A stretch of DNA of 64,000 bases from Gluconobacter albidus (GCF_002723915.1 NZ_BEWL01000002.1:124001-188000), one strand, 5' to 3'; shown: positions 26,803-35,913, counted from the first letter of the stretch. Numbers and translations are program-made. The notes: generated from the sequence alone by a model not told the origin.

Positions 26803-27264
26803 ATGGCCAGAAAACTCGATCAAACGGATAGGGCGATCCTAAGAATCCTGCAAAAGCAAGGCACGCCCTCGCAGCGTGAACTCGCCGAAAAGGTCGGGCT
26901 GTCGCAGAATGCCTGCTGGCGACGGCTGAATGCCCTGCGTGAGGATGGCGTGATCGCTCACGATACGGTCCGTCTCAATGCGACCGCGCTGGGCCTGACC
27001 CTGACGGTCTTCGTGCTGATGCGCACGCGCCATCATTCGCGGGAATGGTTCGAGACATTCCGCAAGGTTGTCGGTTCGATACCGAACATAGTTGATTTTT
27101 ATCGGATCGCGGGCGAATACGATTATCTTCTGAAGGTGGTGGCCTGCGACATGAACGATTTCGATCGTGTGTATCAGCAGATCATCAGCAAGGTGGAACT
27201 CGATGCCATCACGTCATACATGACCATGGAAACCCTGGCGGACAACAGGGACCTTCCGGTCTGA
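26803..27264 (+). CDS. Lrp/AsnC-family transcriptional regulator
   Basis: A 153-residue regulator. The first 60 residues are an AsnC-type winged helix (LDQTDRAILRILQKQGTPSQ, then LAEKVGLSQNACWRRLNALR). The rest is an RAM effector domain (VLMRTRHHSREWFETFRKVV, IAGEYDYLLKVVACDMNDFD). Such proteins sense amino acids. It is divergent from the PLP enzyme and is followed by an APC permease after 37 bases, so it probably controls uptake and breakdown of one amino acid through the operator-like repeat at 26766. Confidence 0.93.
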   Translation: MARKLDQTDRAILRILQKQGTPSQRELAEKVGLSQNACWRRLNALREDGVIAHDTVRLNATALGLTLTVFVLMRTRHHSREWFETFRKVVGSIPNIVDFYRIAGEYDYLLKVVACDMNDFDRVYQQIISKVELDAITSYMTMETLADNRDLPV

Positions 27265-27301
27265 AACGCCCATCCCGTCCATAGCAGGAAGTTTTTTGTC
27301 C

Positions 27302-28600
27302 ATGAGCCAGCCCGACCAGCTTGCCCACAGTCTGCGTACGCGCCATGTCGTCATGATCGCCCTGGGGGGGGTGATCGGGGCAGGATATTTTATCGGGGCG
27401 TCCGCGGCACTCTCGCTGGGTGGCCCTGCGGTCCTGCTCTCTTATGCGCTGGCCGGAACGCTGGTGTTTCTGGTCAATCTGATGATGCGCGATCTGGCGC
27501 TGAAAGTGCCGGGACGGGCCTCATTTCTGGGGCAGATCCAGTATGCGCTCGGAGCACGGGCGGCTTTTGTCGCGGGCTGGGCGTACTGGCTGACATGGAT
27601 CATTGCGATTGCAGTGGAGGTCATTGCGGTCGCGACAATGCTCGCCCCCTATATTCCGCTGCCTTATGCCGTCATTGAGGTGCTTATCATGGCCCTGATG
27701 ACGGGCGTGAACCTCATGTCCGTCAAAGGGTACGGGGAATTCGAATACTGGTTCTCGGCCATCAAGGTTCTGGCGATCGTCTGCTTTATCGGAATAGGCA
27801 TCTGGGCGCTGCTGAGCCGCCCTGTTCCAGTGCATGAAAACCTGTTCGCGCATGGCGGCCTGCTGCCGCATGGCTGGCTGGCACTGCTGGCGGTTATCCC
27901 GACCATTCTGTTTTCCATGGGCGGCAGCGAGATTTCCACCGTTGCAGCCGTAGAATCCGACAATACGGAACAGAACATCGTCCGCGCCACGCGCTCCATC
28001 GCGCTGCGGATCGGTGGGTTCTACATCGTCTCGATCGCGCTGGTCCTCTGTCTGGTGCCATGGAGTGATGTCGTACCGGGCTATTCGCCGTTCCTGCTGG
28101 TGCTGCACCGCCTGCACGTGCCGTTTGCGGACGTGGCCCTTGCGGTCGTGGTCATGACGGCGGCGCTGTCCAGCCTCAATTCCGGGATCTATGTGACGTC
28201 GCGTATTCTGTATGAACTGGCGGAATCCGGGTCTGCGCCCGGGCTGTTCCTGACGGTGGATACATCCACGAAACTTCCCCGCCGGGCCATTCTGGTGAGT
28301 GCGCTGGCCTCCGTTCTCGTCGCGGCTGTGGCTGTACTGTCGCCAACCCTGATCTTCGGACTGCTCGTCAGTCTGACGGGCGGCTTCATGGTGTTCAACA
28401 ACACCATGATTGTGGCTGGACGTCTGAAACTGGTGCGGGAGTCGTCCTGGAAGGCCTATGCGGCGCTGGTGCTGATCGCATGTACGCTGATCGCCATGCT
28501 GATCCAGCCCGAAACGCGCTCACAGATCATTCTCGGCGCCGGCGCGCTGCTGCTGATCTTCGCCGCAGAACGCTTTGTTCCACGGCGCCGACTGGACTGA
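27302..28600 (+). CDS. APC-family amino-acid permease
   Basis: A 432-residue transporter with twelve predicted helices. The first helix has the APC signature HVVMIALGGVIGAGYFIGAS, and helix 6 has FSMGGSEISTVAAVESDNTE, typical of the AAT subgroup (GabP/CycA-like). AGGAA lies 11 bases before the ATG at 27302; a TTG at 27296 would give better spacing and is an alternative start. It probably forms an operon with the Lrp gene. The amino acid carried is unknown, but the neighbouring PLP enzyme may act on it. Confidence 0.92.
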   Translation: MSQPDQLAHSLRTRHVVMIALGGVIGAGYFIGASAALSLGGPAVLLSYALAGTLVFLVNLMMRDLALKVPGRASFLGQIQYALGARAAFVAGWAYWLTWIIAIAVEVIAVATMLAPYIPLPYAVIEVLIMALMTGVNLMSVKGYGEFEYWFSAIKVLAIVCFIGIGIWALLSRPVPVHENLFAHGGLLPHGWLALLAVIPTILFSMGGSEISTVAAVESDNTEQNIVRATRSIALRIGGFYIVSIALVLCLVPWSDVVPGYSPFLLVLHRLHVPFADVALAVVVMTAALSSLNSGIYVTSRILYELAESGSAPGLFLTVDTSTKLPRRAILVSALASVLVAAVAVLSPTLIFGLLVSLTGGFMVFNNTMIVAGRLKLVRESSWKAYAALVLIACTLIAMLIQPETRSQIILGAGALLLIFAAERFVPRRRLD

Positions 28601-28604
28601 TGAC

Positions 28605-29708
28605 TTAGTAAGGCACCCCCAGATCCCGGTCGTTGATTTTTTCAAAGACCGGTTTTGGTGTGTCATGAAACGTCTGGAGTGAAAATTTCCTGTAACTGAT
28701 ATCCTTGTATCCCCGAACGAACATCGCCCCGTCGCTGAGGTCAGAGAGTGCCGTCCAGACAGTATATTCGGAAACGGTTTTACCGGACGCCTTCTGTGTC
28801 TCGCCGCCCAGTGTATCGGTGGTAATGTTTTTCATGCGGTCGAACCGGTTCATGATGTGCGCCAGAATATTGATCGCATCCCCCGATGACTGGGCCACGG
28901 GTGCATAGCTGGTGTAGTAAACGCCACGAATGAAGCGCCCTACAGAAGTGTCGGAGGAGGGCAGATCCGAAGCCGCAATTCCGCTATCCGGCTGGACGAC
29001 CTTGATGCTTCCCAGAATGGCCCATGATCTGTCCTGATTGGTCAGTTGTGTATAATTGTTCAGGTTTTGCAGATGCCACGGGAAATCCGGTCCGTTTGTC
29101 ATGACCTTGGTGGGGTTGTCATAAACATGGAATTTTCCATTGAGCGCTTCTACAACGATGCTTCCGCCGTTCTTGTCGTAAAACGCAAAATGGAAAGGCG
29201 ATTTCACACCTCCCAGTCTGGCCAGGACGGGGGACCAGAAATGCCCTTGATCAACGGCCTTTTGGACCTCATCCACGGTGGCGAAATTGGCCAGTGCCCA
29301 TTCCCCCAGCGATGTCACGGGGATGGACTCCCGGTAGTCTGACTCCGCAAGCGGAGTAAGCGTGGCGTCCGGCACCATATTGGCGCTGAAAGACAGGCCC
29401 GCCCCGTTCATCCCTTCAAGCATGTTATGGTCGTCGCCATCCTCATAGATGGGCGTTGTAATCGCCAGGATGGGATAGAGAGACTTGTAATGTGCTCCGG
29501 CACTGCCGTTGGGTGATTTTTTCTGAAATGCCGTCTGCGCCGGATAAAAAGTCAGCCATGACGGCAGGTCTTCGGGCAATTCCAGCGTGCGTCCATGAAA
29601 GACATGGCCTTTGTTATCTGTAATCGCCAGACTTGAGCAGGCCTGCCCGATGGCAGGGAGCAGCAAGGCGGAGGAAAGGATAATATTGGAAAGAGAAATT
29701 ATTTTCAT
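28605..29708 (-). CDS. Choloylglycine hydrolase-family (linear amide C-N hydrolase) secreted protein
   Basis: A 367-residue periplasmic enzyme. A signal peptide (MKIISLSNIILSSALLLPA) is followed at residue 24 by the Ntn nucleophile Cys (QACSSLAITD), exposed after cleavage. The Arg in HGRTLELPEDLPSW and the later MNGAGLSFSANMVPDA match penicillin V acylase and bile-salt hydrolase relatives. In non-gut Gram-negatives these enzymes often cut penicillin V or acyl-homoserine lactones; the substrate here is not determined. It ends 4 bases from the convergent permease. Confidence 0.88.
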   Translation of the reverse strand: MKIISLSNIILSSALLLPAIGQACSSLAITDNKGHVFHGRTLELPEDLPSWLTFYPAQTAFQKKSPNGSAGAHYKSLYPILAITTPIYEDGDDHNMLEGMNGAGLSFSANMVPDATLTPLAESDYRESIPVTSLGEWALANFATVDEVQKAVDQGHFWSPVLARLGGVKSPFHFAFYDKNGGSIVVEALNGKFHVYDNPTKVMTNGPDFPWHLQNLNNYTQLTNQDRSWAILGSIKVVQPDSGIAASDLPSSDTSVGRFIRGVYYTSYAPVAQSSGDAINILAHIMNRFDRMKNITTDTLGGETQKASGKTVSEYTVWTALSDLSDGAMFVRGYKDISYRKFSLQTFHDTPKPVFEKINDRDLGVPY

Positions 29709-29846
29709 GATTCTGTCCTGAAAAGCACGTTTCGCAATTATTTTTGTGGATAATCCGAAATAATTATCTTCAATAAGAGCCTGTTATTTATCGGAATATT
29801 TCTTAATTCCGAGTAAAGTTATATTCCGGATCCGGAGACGACACTT

Positions 29847-30245
29847 CTATAATAGCACACCCTGCGCCGGGTTTCCGGGAACGGCCTGTCCGAAGTCCCG
29901 CTCGATCCAGCTTCGGAGAGTCCGCAGGATCTGTTCCTGCTGCTCGGTCGTCAGGGGTTTTCCCGGCTCCATGCCATGCCATTTGGACAGACAGCTTCTG
30001 CAACAGGTTCCCGTGGCATGCTGGGCGATGAACACCGGATGACCGCGCATGGGCGTCTGTTTGCCATCGCGCTGCGGGTGTGCGGGTGCGAGGCGTTCGG
30101 CGACGAAAGTCGCTCCATGATCCATGACAGCGTCAAGGCCCCGGTTTTCCAGATAGAGTCGGGCCTGATCGTCCAGATGAAAGCGTGAGCGGAAGCGGGA
30201 TCGGGCGAGACGTTCGAAGAGATCCTGGGGGGTGAAACGGCTCAC
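29847..30245 (-). CDS. DUF4186-family protein
   Basis: A 132-residue protein. Its highly conserved centre GKQTPMRGHPVFIAQHATGTCCRSCLSKWH, with a Cys-Cys-x2-Cys group and His residues, is the DUF4186 signature and suggests metal binding. FTPQDLFERLARSRFRSRFH at the N-terminus also fits. I take the GTG at 30245, which begins just before that conserved block; a TTG at 30296 would add 17 residues that look unlike the family. Function is unknown. It is divergent from the XseA-like gene. Confidence 0.82.
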   Translation of the reverse strand: MSRFTPQDLFERLARSRFRSRFHLDDQARLYLENRGLDAVMDHGATFVAERLAPAHPQRDGKQTPMRGHPVFIAQHATGTCCRSCLSKWHGMEPGKPLTTEQQEQILRTLRSWIERDFGQAVPGNPAQGVLL

Positions 30246-30338
30246 TAATCCACAACCTTCTGAAAAACAGGCAAAAAATCGCGTGAGAGCCTGCAAGCCC
30301 CCTGTAAGAACATTTGTTCTTTCTCCATATGGTGACGG

Positions 30339-31373
30339 ATGGACGCTTTTCCGAGACGCTCCCGCTCATCTTCCGGGGCAGGAGACACGACAACACTGAT
30401 GGTTCTTTCTCCGCTACAGGTACAGGACCTGTTCTCTGCGCGGCTGGAAGAAATCTGTGCTGCTTTCGACGACTGGGGCTTCCCGCTGATCGTGGCCGGG
30501 CAGCTTGGCGATGCCGCGCCCAATTCCTATCCCAAATATTACCAGCTTCCGCTGACCGACCCACAGTTCGGCACCACCCTGTCGCTGGAAGTGCAGAAAT
30601 CCGTTCTGGCGCGGGCGGGTGTCGGGCCTGGCGATCATGTCCATGTGACCGGCATGCTGCGGGCGCGGCAATACCGGGGGCAGATTGTGCTGCGTTTCGA
30701 GGCAGTGGCTGTTGAGCTTCATGATCCGGCACGGCAGAAGGTCGAACGCGTCGAGCGATCCCTGCTGGATGTTCTGCGGGGGCTGCCCTGCGCCTCGCAT
30801 CCCTATCCTGCCCGACCGGAAGCGCGCCTTCTGCTGATCCATTCAGCGGCCTCAAGCGCATTGGTGGCGGAAGACTTCCTTCAGGCGCTCGGGGGAGCCT
30901 GGCGCCCGGAACGTGTGAGAAGCCTGCCCACGGCCATGAACGATCCCGGTCGTCTGGCAGAAGCGATTGGCACCTGCCGGGAGGAGATTATCGTCCTGAT
31001 CCGCGGGGGCGGAGATGCGTCAGATTTCGTGGTGTTTGAAAACCCGCAGGTGATGGAAGCGCTGGCCGTCTGTTCGGCGCACCGCGTTCTGGGGCTGGGT
31101 CATACGGCCAACCGTACGCTCGCCGAGCGCGTTGTAGATCATGCCGCGACAACGCCCGCCGATGCCGGACACTACATCCGTCGTATGAGCGGCCGGATCT
31201 GGCAGGAACAGGAAGAAGCCCGTGCGCAGCAGGAAGAAATGGCTGCGCTCCGGGACAGTGTGGCGTTGGATGTCGTGCCGGAACGGGCATCGGTCGGAAC
31301 ACGCCTGCGCAACGGGCTGATCCTGCTTGCGACTGGCGCAGCCATCGGCCTGCTGCTTACCCGACTGCTGTAA
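30339..31373 (+). CDS. XseA-like (exonuclease VII large subunit) protein with C-terminal membrane anchor
   Basis: A 344-residue protein. The N-terminal half has an OB-like region (TGMLRARQYRGQIVLRFEAV). The C-terminal half contains the XseA core: EIIVLIRGGGDASDFVVFEN corresponds to the RGGGS-x2-DL motif, and VLGLGHTANRTLAERVVDH to VGHE-x-D-x-T-x2-D. The Ser and Glu of the standard motifs are Asp and Thr here. A coiled-coil-like QEQEEARAQQEEMAALRDS and a final hydrophobic helix (NGLILLATGAAIGLLLTRLL) follow, which is not usual for XseA. It is shorter than standard XseA (about 400-450) and no xseB is near. ATG 30399 is an alternative start. Confidence 0.72.
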   Translation: MDAFPRRSRSSSGAGDTTTLMVLSPLQVQDLFSARLEEICAAFDDWGFPLIVAGQLGDAAPNSYPKYYQLPLTDPQFGTTLSLEVQKSVLARAGVGPGDHVHVTGMLRARQYRGQIVLRFEAVAVELHDPARQKVERVERSLLDVLRGLPCASHPYPARPEARLLLIHSAASSALVAEDFLQALGGAWRPERVRSLPTAMNDPGRLAEAIGTCREEIIVLIRGGGDASDFVVFENPQVMEALAVCSAHRVLGLGHTANRTLAERVVDHAATTPADAGHYIRRMSGRIWQEQEEARAQQEEMAALRDSVALDVVPERASVGTRLRNGLILLATGAAIGLLLTRLL

Positions 31374-31385
31374 GGAATGAGAGTC

Positions 31386-31685
31386 TCAGGGGGTGGACGT
31401 TTTGCGGAGTGCTCCGGTCATCCGCAAAACGGCGATGACCATGGCTCCAAGAAACAGGCACAGACCCAGGCGACCATACCCATGGCCCTTTAACAGCACG
31501 GTGTTCAGAGCGAGAATATAGGTCAAGAGGGTCAGTTGGCCTCGAACGCCCCGTTGACCGAGGCGGAGTATGAAACCTGCATACAGAATGCCCAGCGCCA
31601 GTTCGGCAGCAGTCATATGTCCCATGTAACCGCTGATGACACCGGAAATTCCTGTCAGGGCAAGCAGAGCGTCTGTTCTTGACAT
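31386..31685 (-). CDS. Small multi-pass membrane protein
   Basis: A 99-residue protein with three or four hydrophobic helices (LALTGISGVISGYMGHM, LALGILYAGFILRLG, LLTYILALNTVLL, LGLCLFLGAMVIAVL). A GAGG lies a few bases before the ATG. It is convergent with the XseA-like gene, 12 bases apart. I do not recognise the family. Confidence 0.6.
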   Translation of the reverse strand: MSRTDALLALTGISGVISGYMGHMTAAELALGILYAGFILRLGQRGVRGQLTLLTYILALNTVLLKGHGYGRLGLCLFLGAMVIAVLRMTGALRKTSTP

Positions 31686-31816
31686 GGCCTCGGACCTCTT
31701 TTCCTGAGCAACCCTAAAATCCGTAGCAGCCGGAGCAATCGTGCGTCAATTTGGAACCAAAACCACCTGATGCAGTGCCCGCCGGATTGAAAGGAGTGCT
31801 CGCATACAGCGGAAGC

Positions 31817-32311
31817 TCAGCGCACGTCCACGCGGACGAAGGGTTTTGTGGCCGACGGGTCAGTCATCGCATGCATTTCGATCTGGATGGACTGGGCGCC
31901 CGCCTTTTCGATATGGGCGGCAACGCCCGCTGCCAGATGGTCGGTCACATCCGTCAGCGCCTGTGCCTGCGTATCCGGGCTGGGCTGGGGCGGCGCGAAG
32001 GCCTGCACGATGAACAGGACATTTGCCTTGCGCGACAGGGCGGCTTTCGCGGCGCGTTCGACAATGGGGCCGTACTCGGATTCCGGGGTGCCGTCCGGAA
32101 TGGACAGGAAGGGAGCGTGCGGCGGCGGTCCCGGAGGCGCGGGCGGGATAAAGGGGTGAGGGGGCTTGCCTGCGTCCGGATTGAACGTGCGCTGGTCCAG
32201 CAGCTTGCACCCTGACAGCAGGGGGGTTGCCAGAAGCAGCCCACCCATCAGGAGTGCTGAGTGCGGGACAAAACCCCGCTGCGAACGGAAATGTCGGACG
32301 AATGGTGCCAT
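31817..32311 (-). CDS. Hypothetical lipoprotein
   Basis: A 164-residue protein with a signal sequence and lipobox (LLLATPLLSGCKLLD). A Pro-rich stretch follows (HPFIPPAPPGPPPHAPFLSI), then a compact domain with AKAALSRKANVLFIVQAFAP and a C-terminal FVRVDVR. The start is taken at ATG 32311; a TTG at 32350 is less likely. The Pro-rich part may span the envelope space. I do not recognise the domain; it appears to be a conserved acetic-acid-bacterial lipoprotein type, but this cannot be checked here. Confidence 0.65.
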   Translation of the reverse strand: MAPFVRHFRSQRGFVPHSALLMGGLLLATPLLSGCKLLDQRTFNPDAGKPPHPFIPPAPPGPPPHAPFLSIPDGTPESEYGPIVERAAKAALSRKANVLFIVQAFAPPQPSPDTQAQALTDVTDHLAAGVAAHIEKAGAQSIQIEMHAMTDPSATKPFVRVDVR

Positions 32312-32456
32312 ATCGCGCGGAACCGTCGCAGGAACGGAGGGTTTGAGCAAGATTATAGAGTCAACTTAATGAAAAACTGTTGATGCCCCCTGTCGCTCTG
32401 CTGTGGCGGTGCTATGGAGGATGCCCGAGTTTTCAAGAAACGGAGTAGGGCAGGTC

Positions 32457-33479
32457 ATGGCTGTAAAAATCGCGATCAACGGTTTCGGACGGATCGGACG
32501 GCTGGTGCTGCGTGGCATCATCGAGAGCGGTCGCACGGATGTCGAGGTTGTCGCCATCAACGATCTGGGTTCCGTCGAGGCCAACGCGCATCTTCTGGCT
32601 TATGACAGCACGCATGGCCGCCTTCCTGGAACCGTTCGCGCCGAGGGCAACAGCCTGATCATCGAAGCCAATGGCCGCACCTATGGTCCGATCACGGTAT
32701 CCGCCGAGCGCAACCCGGCACAGGTCCCGTTCCAGGGCGTCGATGTGGCGATGGAATGCACGGGCCTCTTCACGTCCCGCGAAAAGGCTTCGGCCCTGCT
32801 GGAAGCCGGTGCCAAGCGCGTCGTCATTTCCGCTCCCGCGACAGACGTTGATGCGACGATCGTGTTCGGTGTGAACAATGATGTCCTGACGCCGGACATG
32901 AAGATCATTTCCAACGCGTCCTGCACCACGAACTGCCTGGCGCCCGTGGCCTCCGTTCTGGACAAGGCCTTCGGGATCGAATGTGGCTACATGGTCACGA
33001 TCCATTCTTACACGGGCGACCAGCGCACGGTGGATACCCTGCACAAGGACCCGCGCCGCGCCCGCGCCGCCGCGCTGAACATGATCCCGACGTCCACGGG
33101 AGCTGCCAAGGCCGTCGGTCTGGTTCTGCCGCATCTGAAGGGCAAGCTGGACGGAACCTCCATCCGCGTTCCGACCCCAAATGTCTCGGTCGTTTCTCTG
33201 GATTTCGTCCCGACGCGCGCTCCGGCTTCCGCCGAAGCCGTCAACGAAGCCATCCGTGCCGCTTCGCTCGAAGGGTCCCTGAAGGGTATTCTCGAGTACA
33301 ACACGGCGCCGCTCGTCAGCTCCGACTTCAACCATGACAAGGCGTCGTCGATCTTCGATGCGACGCAGACGGTCCTCGTCAATGGCGGCAAGATGGTGCG
33401 CGTCTGCTCTTGGTACGACAACGAGTGGGGCTTCTCCAACCGTATGGCCGATACGGCAGCCCTGTTCGGGAGCCTCTGA
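32457..33479 (+). CDS. gap: Glyceraldehyde-3-phosphate dehydrogenase, type I
   Basis: A 340-residue NAD-dependent GAPDH. The start MAVKIAINGFGRIGRLVLRG is at ATG 32457 behind GTAGGGCAGG. The catalytic Cys is residue 156 in SNASCTTNCLAP, and the C-terminal VCSWYDNEWGFSNRMADTAA is standard. It converts glyceraldehyde 3-phosphate to 1,3-bisphosphoglycerate in the cytoplasm. pgk begins 3 bases after its stop, so the two form one operon. In Gluconobacter, which lacks phosphofructokinase, this serves the lower part of the pentose-phosphate and Entner-Doudoroff routes. Confidence 0.98.
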   Translation: MAVKIAINGFGRIGRLVLRGIIESGRTDVEVVAINDLGSVEANAHLLAYDSTHGRLPGTVRAEGNSLIIEANGRTYGPITVSAERNPAQVPFQGVDVAMECTGLFTSREKASALLEAGAKRVVISAPATDVDATIVFGVNNDVLTPDMKIISNASCTTNCLAPVASVLDKAFGIECGYMVTIHSYTGDQRTVDTLHKDPRRARAAALNMIPTSTGAAKAVGLVLPHLKGKLDGTSIRVPTPNVSVVSLDFVPTRAPASAEAVNEAIRAASLEGSLKGILEYNTAPLVSSDFNHDKASSIFDATQTVLVNGGKMVRVCSWYDNEWGFSNRMADTAALFGSL

Positions 33480-33482
33480 GTG

Positions 33483-34697
33483 ATGGCCTTCCGCACCCTT
33501 GATGGTGTGGACGCACGCGGCAAGCGCGTGCTGGTCCGCGCCGACCTCAACGTCCCGATGCATGACGGCGTCATCACCGATGATACCCGCCTGCAACGGG
33601 TCGCGCCCACCATCCGCGAACTGGCCGACAAAGGTGCGCGCGTCGTGGTGTTCAGCCATTTCGACCGCCCCAAGGGGCAGGTCGTCCCGGCTCTGTCGCT
33701 GCGTCCGATCGCGCTGAAGCTCGGTCAGATCCTCGGCCAGCCGGTCGGTTTCGTGGCCGAATGCGTTGGTCCGACCGTGGAAGCCGTCGTGGGTGCGATG
33801 GCGGACGGGGACATCATCGTTCTCGAAAACACGCGCTTTCATGCGGGTGAAGAGGCCAATGACCCGGCGTTCGCCAAGGCTCTGGCACAGAATGGCGACA
33901 TTTTCGTCAACGACGCGTTTTCAGCCGCACACCGTGCCCATGCCTCGACCGAAGGCGTGGCACGGGATCTGCCGTCCTTTGCCGGGCGTCTGATGCAGGC
34001 GGAACTGAGTGCGCTGTCGGCTGCTCTGGAGAACCCGGAGCGCCCGGTCGGTGCGATCATTGGTGGTTCCAAGATCTCGACGAAGCTCGACCTGATCGGG
34101 AATGTCATCGAGAAGGTGGACACGCTGTTCATCACAGGGGCGATGGCCAACACGTTCCTGGCGGCTGAAGGCATGAATGTGGGCAAGTCCCTGCAGGAAG
34201 CCGACATGCACGAGACGGCGCGCAAGATCGCCCATCTCGCGCAGGAAAAAGGCTGCGAGATCATTCTGCCCGTCGATGCGGTCGTGGCACGCGAGTTCAA
34301 GGCCAATGTCCCGACCGAGACCTGCCTGATCGGCGAAGTCCCGGACGATGCCATGATTCTCGATGCCGGTCCGCGCACGGTCGCGCTGATCCGCGAGCGT
34401 CTGGATACGCTCAAGACGCTGGTCTGGAATGGGCCGCTGGGTGCGTTCGAGATTGCGCCTTTCGACAAGGCAACGGTCGAGGTTGCGCAGTATGCCGCGC
34501 AGCTGACGGAAGAAGGCAAGCTCAAGACGATCGCCGGTGGTGGCGATACGGTCTCGGCCCTGCGTCATGCAGGCGTTGTAGACAAGATGACCTATGTCTC
34601 CACCGCTGGCGGGGCTTTCCTCGAATGGCTGGAAGGCAAGATTCTTCCGGGGATCGAGGTTCTTCGTTCCGCGGGCCACGATCTGGGGCTCACCTGA
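33483..34697 (+). CDS. pgk: Phosphoglycerate kinase
   Basis: A 404-residue two-domain kinase. N-terminal substrate residues are in [20 protein letters not shown], with FSHFDRPKG and [10 protein letters not shown] following. The nucleotide domain has [12 protein letters not shown] and the C-terminal [17 protein letters not shown], then [16 protein letters not shown]. It makes ATP from 1,3-bisphosphoglycerate. The ATG at 33483 is 3 bases after the gap stop; an in-frame GTG at 33480 adds one residue. A terminator follows directly. Confidence 0.98.
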   Translation: MAFRTLDGVDARGKRVLVRADLNVPMHDGVITDDTRLQRVAPTIRELADKGARVVVFSHFDRPKGQVVPALSLRPIALKLGQILGQPVGFVAECVGPTVEAVVGAMADGDIIVLENTRFHAGEEANDPAFAKALAQNGDIFVNDAFSAAHRAHASTEGVARDLPSFAGRLMQAELSALSAALENPERPVGAIIGGSKISTKLDLIGNVIEKVDTLFITGAMANTFLAAEGMNVGKSLQEADMHETARKIAHLAQEKGCEIILPVDAVVAREFKANVPTETCLIGEVPDDAMILDAGPRTVALIRERLDTLKTLVWNGPLGAFEIAPFDKATVEVAQYAAQLTEEGKLKTIAGGGDTVSALRHAGVVDKMTYVSTAGGAFLEWLEGKILPGIEVLRSAGHDLGLT

Positions 34698-34733
34698 AAA
34701 AAGCCGGGAGGGGAAACCTTCCCAGCCTTTTTT
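34697..34733 (+). terminator. Rho-independent terminator after pgk
   Basis: AAAAAAGCCGGGAGG pairs imperfectly with CCTTCCCAGCCTTTTTT, ending in a six-T run. It begins at the last base of pgk. The small lipoprotein start lies only 15 bases further on, so read-through or a promoter inside the hairpin region would be needed for that gene. Confidence 0.88.
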
Positions 34734-34747
34734 ATGGAGAAGTGGCG

Positions 34748-34924
34748 ATGTGGAAAAGAGTGCTCTCCGCCTGCCTTCTATTATGTGGTCTTGCGGGCTG
34801 TCAGGCTTACGACCAGCCGCCGACAGCGCCGGCACCACCGTCTACGGGAGAATCCATTCGCAGCGGGCGTCCAGCGGGGATGCTTCTGTCACCCTCAAAG
34901 CCTGACCAGACGCCCTATTTCTGA
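34748..34924 (+). CDS. Small lipoprotein
   Basis: A 58-residue protein with a full lipoprotein signal (MWKRVLSACLLLCGLAGC, Cys 18) and a short Pro/Ser-rich mature part. GGAGAAG lies about 5 to 11 bases before the ATG. Small entericidin-like or envelope-spacer lipoproteins have this shape, but no family is recognised. It lies just after the pgk terminator. Confidence 0.65.
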   Translation: MWKRVLSACLLLCGLAGCQAYDQPPTAPAPPSTGESIRSGRPAGMLLSPSKPDQTPYF

Positions 34925-34966
34925 AATGTTAGATGATGCAGGACAGGTATGGTTCAGTTAGTCTGT

Positions 34967-35009
34967 CACAAAAAACGCCCGCCGGGATATCCCGACGGGC
35001 GTTTTTGTG
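34967..35009. terminator. Bidirectional rho-independent terminator
   Basis: CACAAAAAACGCCCG pairs with CGGGCGTTTTTGTG, with an inner CGGGATATCCCG that can extend the stem. T-runs occur on both strands, so it can end rpoH transcripts from the right and lipoprotein transcripts from the left. Confidence 0.92.
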
Positions 35010-35019
35010 ATGTGTCGCT

Positions 35020-35913
35020 TCAGGCCTGAAGCCCGTTTTCGCGGCGGCGATGTTCGACTTCAGCCGCCATGGCCTTCTGGAGCTTCTCCATGGCGCGGGC
35101 TTCGATCTGACGGATACGTTCGCGCGAGACGTTATAGTGATGGGAAAGGTCTTCCAGCGTGGAAGGCTCTTCCTTCAGGCGACGTTCGCTCAGGATATGA
35201 CGCTCACGCTCATTCAGCGTCATCATGGCCTGATCCAGAAGCGCCTTGCGGCCTGTGAACTCCTCGGATGCAGCGTAGGTCTGTTCCTGGTTCTCGTGGT
35301 CGTCCACGAGCCAGTCCTGCCACTCGCCCTCGCCATCAATACGCAGGGGCGCGTTCAGGCTGTGGTCCGGCGCGGCCAGACGCTGGTTCATGGACATGAC
35401 GTCCTGTTCCGGCACGCCCAGAGTGGTCGCAATCGAGTTGACCTGCTCCGGCTTCAGATCGCCATCATCAATGGCCTGCATCTGCCCTTTCAGACGACGC
35501 AGGTTAAAGAACAGCTTCTTCTGCGAAGCAGTCGTACCGATCTTCACCAGCGACCAGCTGTGCAGGATGTATTCCTGCATGGCGGCACGGATCCACCACA
35601 TGGCATAGGTGGCAAGGCGGAAACCACGTTCCGGGTCGAACCGGCGGACGGCCTGCATCATGCCAATGTTGCCCTCGCTGATGAGTTCGTTCACCGGCAG
35701 GCCGTAGCCACGATAGCCCATGGCGATCTTGGCTACGAGGCGCAGATGGGACGTGACGAGGCGATGGGCCGCGCTCGTATCCTCGTTCTTGCGCCACTGG
35801 CGGGAGAGATCGAGCTCTTCCTGCGGGGTCAGCAGGGGGAACTTGCGGATTTCCTGAAGGTAGCGGGTGAGATTGTTCTCGGGACCCACTGAAATGACGG
35901 CTGGGGATGCCAT
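35020..35913 (-). CDS. rpoH: Heat-shock sigma factor RpoH (sigma-32)
   Basis: A 297-residue sigma-70-family protein. Region 1.2/2 begins LTRYLQEIRKFPLLTPQEEL, region 2 holds NELISEGNIGMMQAVRRFDP and FRLATYAMWWIRAAMQEYIL, and the RpoH box appears as QKKLFFNLRR, which separates it from RpoD. Region 4 ends with LEDLSHHYNVSRERIRQIEA. It directs RNA polymerase to heat-shock promoters and is normally controlled by DnaK and FtsH. A sigma-70 promoter is visible about 200 bases upstream, leaving a long GC-rich leader. Confidence 0.97.
   Translation of the reverse strand: MASPAVISVGPENNLTRYLQEIRKFPLLTPQEELDLSRQWRKNEDTSAAHRLVTSHLRLVAKIAMGYRGYGLPVNELISEGNIGMMQAVRRFDPERGFRLATYAMWWIRAAMQEYILHSWSLVKIGTTASQKKLFFNLRRLKGQMQAIDDGDLKPEQVNSIATTLGVPEQDVMSMNQRLAAPDHSLNAPLRIDGEGEWQDWLVDDHENQEQTYAASEEFTGRKALLDQAMMTLNERERHILSERRLKEEPSTLEDLSHHYNVSRERIRQIEARAMEKLQKAMAAEVEHRRRENGLQA

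Noticed and set aside
32433-33842. 469-residue open frame on the minus strand across gap and pgk
   Set aside because: It covers two certain glycolytic genes and their junction; composition is that of a shadow frame.
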